From contig CM069597.1 of NCBI GenBank assembly GCA_035771175.1, forward strand, positions 14,791,001 through 14,855,000: a DNA stretch of 64,000 nt. The letters are read 5' to 3'. This stretch comes from Paratinospora sagittata (lineage: Eukaryota > Streptophyta > Magnoliopsida > Ranunculales > Menispermaceae). The position numbers and the translations under genes were made by a program. This document shows positions 47,259 to 58,517 of this stretch, one piece after another. The first letter of the stretch is position 1, and each line of letters opens with the position of its first letter. The notes beneath the pieces are model-generated. The model did not search any database, was not told where the DNA came from, and worked only from the letters and a program-made list of their open reading frames with translations.

Positions 47259-48239
47259 CTATCCTTCTGCATCAACACGCAACCCAAGCCGATACGAAAG
47301 GCATCAGTGTAGATAACCACCTCCTGATCAGGCTCTGGCAAAATCAACACTGGCGTAGATGTCAATATTTTCTTCAGCTCTAAAAAGGCATTCTCACACT
47401 CCTCAGTCCATAGAAATGACACATCTTTCTGGGTGAGCCTAGTCATAGGCGTAGCTATCTTGGAGAATCCCTGAACGAATCTCCTATAGTAACCAGCTAA
47501 CCCAAGAAAGCTACAGATCTCGGTCACTGTGGTAGGCCTAGGCCAACTGATAATGGCTTCAACCTTACACGGATCAACTGAAATCCCCTCAGAACTCACC
47601 ACATGACCTAATAACTACACTTTGAAGATCCAAAAATCGCATTTGCTCAGCTTTTCATATAGCCTATGCTCTCAGAGTCGGCAAGGTCAGTTTGAGGTGT
47701 TCCTCATGCTCAACCCGAGTCTTGGAATACACCAATAAGTCATCAATGAAGACGATGACAAACTTATCCAGATACTGCCTAAAGACCCTCTCAATCAGGT
47801 CCATGAACATCGCCGGTGCATTAGTCACACCAAATGACATCACAAGGAACTCATAATGTTCATAGCGGGTTCTGAATGCTGTCTTAGGCACATCCTCCTC
47901 CCTGATCCTTAGTTGATGATACCCGGAGGGCAAATCAATCTTCAAAAAATACCTCGCTCCCCTCAACTGATCAAACAAGTCATCAATCCTTGGGAGAGGA
48001 TACTTGTTCTTGATGGTCACCCTGTTCAATTGGCGATAGTCGATGCACAACCGCAAGCTCCCATCATTCTTTTTCACAAAAAGAACAGGAGCTCCTCAGG
48101 GTGACATGCTCGGGGAAATAAAACCCTTAGCCAATAACTCCTTGAGCTGTTTCTGCAACTCTCTCAACTCGGCTGGCGCCATTCTATATGGTGCCATGGA
48201 CATAGGCTTCGTGCCAGGGACTAGTTCAAAGATGAAATC
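47259..48239 (-). pseudogene. Outer chromovirus pol piece: RT to start of RNase H
   Basis: Minus strand. From 48239: the ELVPGTKP and [10 protein letters not shown] blocks before RT, then RT ([16 protein letters not shown] with Pro where Arg is usual, [16 protein letters not shown], catalytic [10 protein letters not shown]), a frameshift near 47605-47664, then the connection and RNase H start ([10 protein letters not shown]). A TGG-to-TGA stop just before GAPVLF (about 48096) is shared with the copy at 58735-58765. RNase H is cut at 47259 by the forward LTR. Confidence 0.87.
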
Positions 48240-50149
48240 TGTGACGCCCGGCGTAAGCATCTCCGACCACTCCTCAACTCCGGTGAGGTGGTTGAGACCC
48301 TACGAGCCTTATCTCAAACAACGACATAATATCAAAAGGTACTAAACAAAACTACCCACCGTATTAATCATCCAAGACAAGAGATAATCCATAAAAATGA
48401 ACCATAAATAAAATCATAATCCCTACAGTCCATTAAAATTGACATACACATAAAGTCCAAAATTGTGGGTACAAATAAGAACCGTCATATGCCCACATGG
48501 TCTATCTAACAAGTCCCAACTCACCCATACTACAATGTGGTAAGTGTTATAATTACATAATCCAAAATATAATACCTCATAATTTAAAACACAGTTCAAT
48601 CGAAATGCCTCTCAACTCACATCGAGGCCTTGGATTCTCTCGCAGGCAAGACCCTCAAGATATAACTACTCCTTTGCCCTTATTCGGGACAGAAGGACCT
48701 GAAAGAGGAAAATGAGGGTGAGCCAACGGTGCCCAGTGAATAGAATTCAAATATGCTATCAATACTCATCAATAAATATCATGTATGCATGTCAATGTGT
48801 AACATGATTAAAAGCTCATAACATATAGATATCAAGCATTTATAATAAGTTCGATGCAAGTAAAAGCTTATCAATTTGGATCCACATTCCACATGCATTG
48901 GGTTACTAGTGCACGTTTATTTCACCGTACCGTTGATCCCAATCATATTTATTTTGGGTTACTAGTGCACGTCTATTTCACCGTACCGTTGACCCCAATC
49001 TCTTCCTTTCCTAAAACCCTCTTATGACAAGGTTAAGACCCCCTATTAGCCAGATAGATGGGCCCAACCAAAGTCATAAGGTTTTCTCAAATCAATGCAT
49101 CATTCAAAACATTAGAACACATTCATGCTTTCAACATACAATATATAAGTGATATGATGACATAAAAGATATAATCATAAATGAAGTCTACTCACAACCA
49201 AGCCTCGCGAGAGTATTTAACCACACACGACCACCAAACCGAATCAACCCAATCAAGATCCTGAAACATACATCAATATCCTACCATACATCAATTTCTA
49301 TGTTCAATCACATAGACATTACACATCAACCCTAAATCAGCCCACATATAAACAATAGGCCTAAATCCCATGTAATCCCATCATTCAACTCAAATCACAT
49401 GACTTAGGCCTCTAATGCATAGTTCTCATACATAAACCATTCTATTAATCAAAAATACTAATTTTCAATTCCTTAGGCATAAACATGCCCAAATTGGGTC
49501 ACTTGATCACAAGTAGGCCTAACCCATGATATGGTCACAACCACCAAATCAGTAGCATAATCAACTCTAATCATGCTTAATTAAACATGAGTTGCATCAA
49601 TTCAATGATTTTAGGCCAAAAGCATCAAAATCCCTAAAATATGAAATTTTCCATACTTAGGCCATATTGCCGATTTACGCTAGGTCACCATGTTCAGCCA
49701 TGTGTATCACTGATTTTGCATCATGGTTTCATCAACAATGACAACTAGGTCAACATAGTTGATATGCAAGCTATTTGGAAAGGTCTAAGTTCATATTCTC
49801 AATTTAGGTCTAATACAAGCAACCCTACCAATTCTTCATTTAGTATTCTGTTCAGATGTATCAATCTACCAAAAGAAATATGTAATCACAAAATCGACCG
49901 TACAGATTGAAGTATGTGAAGAAAAAAACCTTCTGTCCAAATATCAGCCCAATCAAACGGTTGAGCAAAAAGATAAGTATCTTTGATGAACAAGTCTCTA
50001 ATCAGACAATTTCTCCTTTCCTGCTGCAAATACTCAAACTCAGATGACTATATCACACAAAATACTAAACGAATGAACATCTCCACCGTGTAGAATACAT
50101 ACGTATTATTTATAAACTACATACCCAAATTTTATATCCATCCAACGGT

Positions 50150-50450
50150 AGATGAAGGAGATCTATAAGTTTGAGTGAAACGGTACGAGAAATCTAGACT
50201 TTCGGACCAGCCTTTTTTGAGAGGTTAGATCTCTTAGATGAAACCTCTGATCAAGATCTTCACCGTTCTGAATGCCGACATATCAGTTGTACACTACTTA
50301 CCCAAATTTTATATCCATCCAAAGGTAGATTAAGGAGAACTATAAGTTCGAGCGAAACGGTACGAGAAATCCAGACTTTCGGATCAGCCTTGTTTGGGAG
50401 GTTAGATCTCTTAGACGAAACCTCTGATCAAGATCTCCACCAACCAGAAT
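50150..50450. repeat. Tandem ~175-190-bp units, two copies
   Basis: The 5' LTR of the same element has only one unit (58080-58230), so copy number changed between the two LTRs of one insertion. Confidence 0.8.
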
Positions 50451-50644
50451 GAATAACCATAAGCTACGAACTTGCTGACAAAGTTTGAGCTCAATCTGAC
50501 CATATATCCCAAAGATCCACGTCTTTGAATATAATGTCGCAGAGATCATCCTCCTGCAACTCTCTCCTTTTTTCTCTTCTTCTTTCCTTTCTCTTCTTTT
50601 TTTCCTTTCTCTCCACTCACCTCTTTCTAGCACTTCCTTGATTC

Positions 50645-50765
50645 CCTCCTCCACTCACCTCACTTTCTAGCACATTCTTGGATTCTCTCCTCCACTCACC
50701 TCATTTTCTAGCACATTCTTGGATTCTCTCCTCCACTCACCTCACTTTCTAGCACATTCTTGGAT
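50645..50765. repeat. ~40-bp minisatellite, three units
   Basis: Unit: 'ctcctccactcacctca', 'tttctagcacattcttgg', 'att'. The 5' LTR breaks at 58517 inside the same array, at 'ctcacct'. Confidence 0.88.
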
Positions 50766-51168
50766 TAGAGAAGTGGGCATGGGACACTTGTCCACTTTCA
50801 TGCACCAACCTTCACATATGTTGGTCTCATACTACCCATACCAACCACATGTACTTTAACCAATCTCATGCTTCCATGTATTTTAAATGTTCAATCCATT
50901 TAATACACCAAATTTTCATTCTCATTGATCCTATTATTCAATCAATCCTAACCCATATCAATTCATGGTTTAATGGGCCCATGCATAAATAATAACATAT
51001 GCATTATACTTTAATGTAACATGACCCATATACAATTTATGATACACATATTTATATACATTATCAAGCATCAACTATACAAACATTAAACAACCATCAA
51101 ACAAACACCAAACATATCAAGGCAACACATAGAGTTTGGGCAAAATGTAATTGGGTTAGGGCGTCACA

Positions 51169-51181
51169 TCACACCCACCTT
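51169..51181 (-). other. Polypurine tract of younger chromovirus
   Basis: Minus-strand AAGGTGGGTGTGA, touching the 3' LTR; the primer for plus-strand synthesis. It lies 17 bp after the chromodomain stop. Confidence 0.75.
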
Positions 51182-51197
51182 AGACTAAACTTCGTCC

Positions 51198-51506
51198 TCA
51201 AAGTTTTAAGGTTAAGAAATTATCTAAGCCCATGAACTCGGCAAAGTGCTCCATCATGTAGTCCTCACGCTCCCAAGTAACCTGCTCCTCGCCATGAAAC
51301 TGCCATCTCACCGTAACCATCGGAATCTCGCGGTTACGTAACCTCTGGACCTTCCGGTCAAGTATCTGAATAGGTTCCTCATCATAAGTCACATCCTGCC
51401 TCAGTTCAATGTTCCTCCAGTCCAAGACGTGATCAAAATCACTCTTGTACACTCTCAACATTGACACATGAAAAACATTGTGGACTGCTGCTAACTGAGG
51501 TGGCAA
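51198..51506 (-). pseudogene. Integrase C-terminal tail with chromodomain
   Basis: Minus strand, in frame -1 relative to the integrase core: a one-base deletion near 51510 separates them. Residues 1-30 hold the LAAVHNVFHVSMLR block and the remainder is a chromodomain (YDEEPIQILDRKVQRLR, then VRWQFHG, VTWERED and a C-terminal helix HFAEFMGL). In chromoviruses this domain reads chromatin marks and steers integration. The aromatic positions (Trp in VRWQ and VTWE) are kept. This tail, with its YDE.P.QILDRK signature, is the main reason for the Tekay/Del assignment. Confidence 0.92.
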
Positions 51507-51508
51507 GG

Positions 51509-52780
51509 CTAATCGGTAAGCGCGGGGCCAATTCGTTCTAAAACCTCGAACGGCCCAATAAATCTCGGAGCGAGTTTGCCTTTTATCCCAAATCTAGTTT
51601 GGCCCTTCTGAGGTGAGACCTTCAATAAAACTTGGTCACCCACCTCGAATTCTACGGTCTTCCGCTTGGCATCAGTGTAACTCTTCTGCCTGTCTTGGGC
51701 TACTTTCATATTATGCTTGATCCTCTTAATCTTCTCTGTGTGTTCTTGTACAAACTCTGGTCCCATCACCGCAACATCCCCTACCTCTGTCCAACAGATC
51801 GGAGATCTACAGGGTCGACCATACAATGCCTCAAAAGGAGCCATGCCAATACTGGACTGATAGTTGTTGTTGTATGCGAACTCACACAGATGTATGTACT
51901 CCTCCCAGTTACCACTGGACTCGAGGACACAAGCTCGAAGCATATCTTCTAAAATAGATATCAACCTCTCAGACTGGCCATCCGTCTGGGGGTGAAAAGC
52001 GATACTGAGATCTAGTCTAGTGCCGAGCTGCCTCTGCAACCCCTGCCAAAATACCGATGTAAACCTCGGATCCCTATCTGACACAATCAAAACTGGCACT
52101 CCATGTAATCTGACCATCTCCCGCATATAGAGTCTGCTCAGCTTATCCATAGAATCCCTAGTGTTCACCGGTAGAAAGTGAGCGGACTTGGTCAAGCGAT
52201 CAATAATAACCCAAACAGCATTATGTCTCCTCGGGGTGTTGGGTAATCCCACAACAAAGTCCATAGTGACGTGCTCCCATTTCCACTCAGGAATGGCGAG
52301 CGGTTGCATCTGCCCTCCAGGCCTCTGATGTTCAGCTTTGACTCTCTGACAAATCTCACACCTCTGAATGAACTGATCTCTCTCTTTATGTCGGGCCACC
52401 AATACATTTTTTTCATATCATGATACATCTTGGTTCCGCCAGGATGAATAGCATAATTAAATCTGTGAGCCTCTTGAAGAACACTCTGTCTGAGTCGTGG
52501 ATCTGCGGGAACCCATAAACGTCCCCTAAATCTCAAGGCACCATCAGATGACAAGTGCCAATCAGTAAAATCACTACTCTCACCCCAAGACTTGTACATC
52601 CCATGATCAACGTCAAGTCTCTGTTGGTCAATTACCTCCTGGACTTGTGTAGGCTGAGCTCTCATTTGAGCACATATCACAATCTGATCTGAAGGGGTAG
52701 CACATATAATCATAACCGTAGCCGCCTCAAGTAGTCTCCACTCATGAGACATCTGGCGTGCTACCATAACTGTCTCTACC
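51509..52780 (-). pseudogene. Chromovirus integrase, broken by frameshifts
   Basis: Minus strand. The zinc-binding domain starts with [11 protein letters not shown] (about 52440) and has CEICQRVK at about 52365; a frameshift near 52395-52410 lies between its His and Cys pairs. The core has all three acidic residues: Asp in [10 protein letters not shown] (about 52260), Asp in IVSDRDPRF (about 52085) and Glu in [16 protein letters not shown] (about 51975). The GPFE block ends at the frameshift near 51510. Integrase inserts element DNA and makes the 5-bp duplications seen around these copies. With two frameshifts it cannot be made whole. Confidence 0.92.
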
Positions 52781-53352
52781 CACTTCCTGCTCAACGCATC
52801 AGCCACTACATTGGCTTTACCTGGGTGGTATTCCAATGTAAAATCATAGTCTTTGAGGAGCTCTAACCACCTTCTCTGCCTCATGTTCAATTCCTTCTGA
52901 GAGAACAAGTACTTGAGGCTCTTATGGTCAGAATACAGAGTGAATCTCTCACCATAGAGATATTGCCTCCAAATCTTCAAAGCAAAAACCACTGCGGCCA
53001 GTTCTAAGTCATGAACAGGGTAGTTCTTTTCATGCACCTTCAACTGCCTCGATGCATAAGCAATGACCCTATCCTTCTGCATCAACACGCAACCTAAGCC
53101 GATGCGAGAGGAATCGGTATAGATAACCACCTCCTGATCAGGCTCTGGCAAAATCAACACTGGCGTAGATGTCAATCTTTTCTTCAGCTCTAAAAAGGCA
53201 TTCTCACACTCCTCGGTCCATACAAAGGACACATCTTTTTGGGTGAGCCTAGTCATAGGCGTAGCTATCTTGGAGAATCCCTGAACGAATCTCCTATAGT
53301 AACCAGCTAATCCAAGAAAGCTTCTGATCTCGGTCACTGTCGTAGGCCTAGG
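52780..53352 (-). pseudogene. Chromovirus RT end and RNase H
   Basis: Minus strand. An uninterrupted ORF (53337-52192) covers the [11 protein letters not shown] connection, [15 protein letters not shown] (first catalytic Asp about 53120), the [11 protein letters not shown] helix with the Glu, YSDHKSLKY, and ADALSRK. The catalytic residues look intact. The ORF is separated from RT by a TGG-to-TAG stop at 53350-53352. In an intact element these are one polyprotein cut by the protease. Confidence 0.92.
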
Positions 53353-53950
53353 CTAACTGATAATGGCTTCAACCTTAGACGGATCAACTGAAATCCCCTC
53401 AGAACTCACCACATGACCTAAGAACTTCACTTCGGTGATCCAAAACTCGCACTTGCTCAGCTTTGCATATAGCCTATGCTCTCTCAGAGTTTGCAAGGTC
53501 ACTCTAAGGTGTTCCTCATGCTCAGCCCGAGTCTTAGAATACACCAATATGTCATCAATGAAGACGATGACAAACTTATCCAGATACTGCCTAAAGACCC
53601 TCTGCATCAGGTCCATTAACATCGCCGGTGCATTAGTCACACCAAATGGCGTCACAAGGAACTCATAATGTCCATAGCGGGTTCTGAATGCTGTCTTAGG
53701 CACATCCTCCTCCCTGATCCTCAGCTGATGATACCCGGAGCGCAAATCAATCTTCGAAAAATACCTCGCTCCCCTCAACTGATCAAACAAGTTATCAATC
53801 CTTGAGAGAGGATATTTGTTCTTGATGGTCACTCTGTTCAATTGGCGATAGTCGATGCACAACCGCAAGCTCCCATCTTTCTTTTTCACAAAAAGAACTG
53901 GAGCTCCCAGGGTGACACGCTCGGGCAAATAAAGCCCTTAGTCAATAACT
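53353..53950 (-). pseudogene. Chromovirus reverse transcriptase
   Basis: Minus strand, 191-codon ORF 53928-53353. Motifs in order: [50 protein letters not shown], catalytic [22 protein letters not shown]. All expected RT blocks are present. A one-base deletion in a G run near 53910 (CCCTGGGAG against the expected extra G) shifts frame between the protease-RT linker and RT, and a TAG stop ends it early. Confidence 0.92.
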
Positions 53951-54640
53951 CCTCGAGCTGTTTCTGCAACTCTCTCAACTCGGCTGGCGCCATTCTATAT
54001 GGTGCCATGGAGATAGGCTTCGTGCCAGGGACTAGTTCAATAATGAAATCGATCTCTCGCTTCGGTGGTAATCCTGGAAGATCCGCAGGGAACACATCTG
54101 TAAAGTCCCTAACAATGGCAATATCCTCAAGTACCACCTCATTAGTCTTTTCCTCATCAGGCACTAACCCAGCCAAAATCTCCCTATCTCCATCAGTCAC
54201 AAATCTACCCCTTGTGACTGTCTGGTCTGAAGCTCTACCCTGTAGTGTAAACACTGGGTGTTCGGGGATCTGAAAAATGATTCTCTTCGTGAAACAGTCG
54301 ATAACTGCATGATAAGCCGCGAGCCAATCCATCCCTAGAATTGCATCAAACTCTAAAAACTCTAGGACTCGAAAGTCAATAGGCATCTCAACATCACCAA
54401 TCTGAACTACACACTGGCTACAGATCATGTTCGGGTAGATCCTCTCCCCAGCTACAGTACTCACCACTAACCATGTACTAGCCCTAATCGGAGTCAAATG
54501 CAAACTATCTACCATACCTCCAGATATGAATGATAATGTAGGCACAGCATCAAATAATACATGCATAGAAGTACCGCAAATAATAAGAGTACCTTCCAAC
54601 AAAGTCCTGGATGCTGTCCGGTCTGGCTCAGTAGCTGCCT
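53951..54640 (-). pseudogene. Chromovirus aspartic protease, active site altered
   Basis: Minus strand, within ORF 54761-53886. The expected D-[ST/A]-G triad region reads VLFDAVPTLSFISG: the Gly after Asp-Ala is Val. The homologous copy at 58518-60310 has DAGP here. Later blocks (GMDWLAAYHAVIDC and the ELVPGTKP linker) are normal. The protease would release gag and pol proteins; loss of the Gly should inactivate it, by analogy with retropepsins. Confidence 0.88.
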
Positions 54641-55896
54641 TCGCTGTCTCTCTGGCACTGGACTGCTGCACAAATCCCTGAGCTCTCTGAAAATTCGGAC
54701 ACTCAAGCTTCCTATGCCCAGCCTGCCCACATTGAAAACATAAGTGGAGCCCTGGGCGCAAATGACCCAGTATGAGATGTCGTCACATAACTTCCTCGAC
54801 CTCTACCTCTGCCTCAGCCAGCAGTCTCTGGGAATGGGGGTCTCTGTGCACTCAGTGCCTGAATAGGAATCGGAACAGGAGAGGAAACCACTGGTGAGGC
54901 CATCATACCAGTCTGAACCTGGGATGCCTTACTTTGAGCACCATCAGATTGTGCTCTTCCATAAAACTTTCTCTTCCTTTCCCATCTTCCCTTCTTCCAC
55001 GGAGTCTGGAACTGTCCCCCAGACTCTACTTGTGAAGTCTGTTCATCTGGAGCTGCCCGTGTAGACATACCATCAACCCGCTCAGCCAACTCATACTGTT
55101 TGGCCCTCTGGACCACTGTGGTAAAATCAGTCATCTTCGTCACAGACAAGGCCTGTCGTATCGCAGGCCTTAGGTTCAAAGAAAACCTCATAATCTTGTC
55201 ACTCGGCGTCTGAACTAACCCAGGGGCATAAACTGCGAGCTGGCTAAATCTGAGCTCGTACTCCCTGACTGACATGGTGCCCTGTGCGAGATTCAAAAAC
55301 TTGAGTTGTTTAGCCTGTCTCTCAGTCTCTATAACGTAAGCTTGTAAGAACAACCGTTTGAAGGTGTCCCAACTTTTCACTGCCCCCTGTGTATCCAACA
55401 CTGAAAGCCACCAGTCCTCTGCATCACTCTCTAGTGTGTGAGCAGCACATAGGACCTGAGACTCCTCATCAAGCTCTAAGGAGCGACTGATCTTCTTGAC
55501 ATTCTTTAGCCAATCTTCGGCTTTCTTCAAGTCAACCCCACCAGTGAATTCCTTAGGCTTTAGCTTCATGAACTTCTCTAGCAGTCTGATCCGCCGATCA
55601 GTGGGGTTCTCCACAACAACAGGAGCAGGTGTAGGCATAGGCTGAGGTACAGCCATTTGAGGTCCTGCTGCCCCTGCAGCTCCACTAGCCTCGGCCCCAT
55701 TAGTGCCCGCCTCCTGAGGTATCGTTTGAGGTGACTGTCGAGCAATAGCCTCAACCTGCTGCACTAACGCCTGTATCTGTGAAGTCTGGGCTGCCATCAA
55801 GCGGTCCTGTGCCTGAATGATCTGCTCCATCCTCCCCATCCGGTCATCATCGGATGGCCCTGTGTGTGGCTGTCCCAATCTCTCGCTCCCCCTCAT
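54640..55896 (-). pseudogene. Chromovirus gag (capsid and nucleocapsid), broken
   Basis: Minus strand; I prefer the Met at 55896 (MRGSERLG) to the upstream one because it lies at the usual start and the 12 residues before it look like leader. The helix-rich retrotransposon gag domain spans about residues 115-265 (KEFTGG.DLKKAEDWL, DAEDWW, WDTFKRLFLQAY, SVREYELRFSQLA). A CGA-to-TGA stop at 54814-54816 and a 2-base deletion near 54765 separate it from the zinc knuckle CFQCGQAGHRKLEC (CX2CX4HX4C, about 54700-54745). Gag forms the particle and binds element RNA. Confidence 0.92.
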
Positions 55897-56116
55897 GACA
55901 CTGAGAAGTAGAAATACGAGCAACCAACACACATTAAAGAATTTAAAACATTAACAAAGCCTCATAACTACCCATATCATGTAATACACACAGAAAATAT
56001 GATAGTAAGGCTTTTAAGTTAGTTCCTTTAAGCTTCTTAATCACCTAAATCTCTCACCCAATTCCTAAGTCAAAGTCATCTAAGTCCAATACATAGACCA
56101 AACCTAGTAAAATCAG

Positions 56117-56128
56117 GCTCTGATACCA
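56117..56128 (-). other. Primer-binding site of younger chromovirus
   Basis: Minus-strand TGGTATCAGAGC, two bases from the 5' LTR. Confidence 0.92.
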
Positions 56129-56130
56129 AC

Positions 56131-58517
56131 TGTGGCGACCCCGCACCCTGGACCACCAACCCCGTAGGGAGTGGCGTGCGGAATGCCGGGGCGGGACGCC
56201 CGGCGTAGGTATCTCCGACCACTCCTCAACTCCGGTGAGGTGGTTGAGACCCTACGAGCCTTATCTCAAACAACGACATAATATCAAAATGTACTAAACA
56301 AAACTACCCACCGTATTAATCATCCAAGACAAGAGATAATCCATAAAAATGAACCATAAATAAAATCATAATCCCTACAGTCCATTAAAATTGACATACA
56401 CATAAAGTCCAAAATTGTGGGTACAAATAAGAACCGTCATATGCCCACATGGTCTATCTAACAAGTCCCAACTCACCCATACTACAATGTGGTAAGTGTT
56501 ATAATTACATAATCCAAAATATAATACCTCATAATTTAAAACACAGTTCAATCGAAATGCCTCTCAACTCACATCGAGGCCTTGGATTCTCTCGCAGGCA
56601 AGACCCTCAAGATATAACTACTCCTTTGCCCTTATTCGGGACAGAAGGACCTGAAAGAGGAAAATGAGGGTGAGCCAACGGTGCCCAGTGAATAGAATTC
56701 AAATATGCTATCAATACTCATCAATAAATATCATGTATGCATGTCAATGTGTAACATGATTAAAAGCTCATAACATATAGATATCAAGCATTTATAATAA
56801 GTTCGATGCAAGTAAAAGCTTATCAATTTGGATCCACATTCCACATGCATTGGGTTACTAGTGCACGTTTATTTCACCGTACCGTTGATCCCAATCATAT
56901 TTATTTTGGGTTACTAGTGCACGTCTATTTCACCGTACCGTTGACCCCAATCTCTTCCTTTCCTAAAACCATCTTATGACAAGGTTAAGACCCCCTATTA
57001 GCCAGATAGATGGGCCCAACCAAAGTCATAAGGTTTTCTCAAATCAATGCATCATTCAAAACATTAGAACACATTCATGCTTTCAACATACAATATATAA
57101 GTGATATGATGACATAAAAGATATAATCATAAATGAAGTCTACTCACAACCAAGCCTCGCGAGAGTATTTAACCACACACGACCACCAAACCGAATCAAC
57201 CCAATCAAGATCCTGAAACATACATCAATATCCTACCATACATCAATTTCTATGTTCAATCACATAGACATTACACATCAACCCTAAATCAGCCCACATA
57301 TAAACAATAGGCCTAAATCCCATGTAATCCCATCATTCAACTCAAATCACATGACTTAGGCCTCTAATGCATAGTTCTCATACATAAACCATTCTATTAA
57401 TCAAAAATACTAATTTTCAATTCCTTAGGCATAAACATGCCCAAATTGGGTCACTTGATCACAAGTAGGCCTAACCCATGATATGGTCACAACCACCAAA
57501 TCAGTAGCATAATCAACTCTAATCATGCTTAATTAAACATGAGTTGCATCAATTCAATGATTTTAGGCCAAAAGCATCAAAATCCCTAAAATATGAAATT
57601 TTCCATACTTAGGCCATATTGCCGATTTACGCTAGGTCACCATGTTCAGCCATGTGTATCACTGATTTTGCATCATGGTTTCATCAACAATGACAACTAG
57701 GTCAACATAGTTGATATGCAAGCTATTTGGAAAGGTCTAAGTTCATATTCTCAATTTAGGTCTAATACAAGCAACCCTACCAATTCTTCATTTAGTATTC
57801 TGTTCAGATGTATCAATCTACCAACAGAAATAAGTAATCACAAAATCAACCGTACAGATTGAAGTATGTGAAGAAAAAAACCTTCTGTCCAAATATCAGC
57901 CCAATCAAACGGTGGACCAAAAAGATAAGTATCTTTGATGAACAAGTCTCTAATCAGACAATTTCTCCTTTCCTGCTGCAAATACTCAAACTCAGATGAC
58001 TATATCACACAAAATACTAAACGAATGAAAATCTCCACCGTGTAGAATACATACGTATTATTTATAAACTACATACCCAAATTTTATATCCATCCAACGG
58101 TAGATGAAGGAGATCTATAAGTTTGAGTGAAACGGTACGAGAAATCTAGACTTTCGGACCAGCCTTTTTTGACAGGTTAGATCTCTTAGATGAAACCTCT
58201 GATCAAGATCTCCACCGACTAGAATGAATAACCATAAGCTACGAACTTGCTGACAAATCTTGAGCTCAATCTGACCATATATCCCAAAGATCCAGCTCTT
58301 TGATGAAAATGTCGCAGAGATCATCCTCCTGCAACTCCCTCCTTCTTTCTCTTCTTCTTTCCTTTCTCTTCTTTTTTTCCTTTCTCTCCACTCACCTCTT
58401 TCTAGCACTTCCTTGATTCCCTCCTCCACTCACCTTACTTTCTAGCACATTCTTGGATTCTCTCCTCCACTCACCTCATTTTCTAGCACATTCTTGGATT
58501 CTCTCCTCCACTCACCT
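56131..58517 (-). mobile_element. 5' LTR of younger chromovirus (first ~530 bp missing)
   Basis: Family D. Ends at 56131 beside the PBS; its start is lost at 58517 inside the ~40-bp repeat, where RT coding DNA begins. It nearly equals 48240-51168. The missing part would include the LTR promoter region near the start. Confidence 0.9.

Larger units (their letters stand above)
48240..51168 (-). mobile_element. 3' LTR of younger chromovirus
   Basis: Starts (minus strand) TGTGACGCCCTAACCC at 51168. At its far end TGTG is kept but about 75 bp are missing before 'cgcccggcg' (48244). Contains two ~190-bp units (50150-50450) and a three-unit ~40-bp repeat (50645-50765). Confidence 0.9.
48240..58517 (-). 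mobile_element. Younger Tekay/Del-like chromovirus, nearly full length
   Basis: Minus strand: 5' LTR (58517-56131, start truncated), PBS, gag, protease, RT, RNase H, integrase, chromodomain, polypurine tract, 3' LTR (51168-48240, end internally deleted). The alignable LTR parts look almost identical by eye (roughly 10-15 substitutions in about 1.95 kb). Even so, pol and gag contain at least five disabling changes. GAAATC (48234-48239) precedes the left edge, but no matching repeat follows the right end because the 5' LTR is truncated. Confidence 0.9.

Noticed and set aside
54561..54743. Plus-strand open frames opposite chromovirus gag, protease and pol (for example 51632-51952, 53842-54273, 58773-59156)
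   Set aside because: They mirror real minus-strand coding motifs and have no domain of their own.
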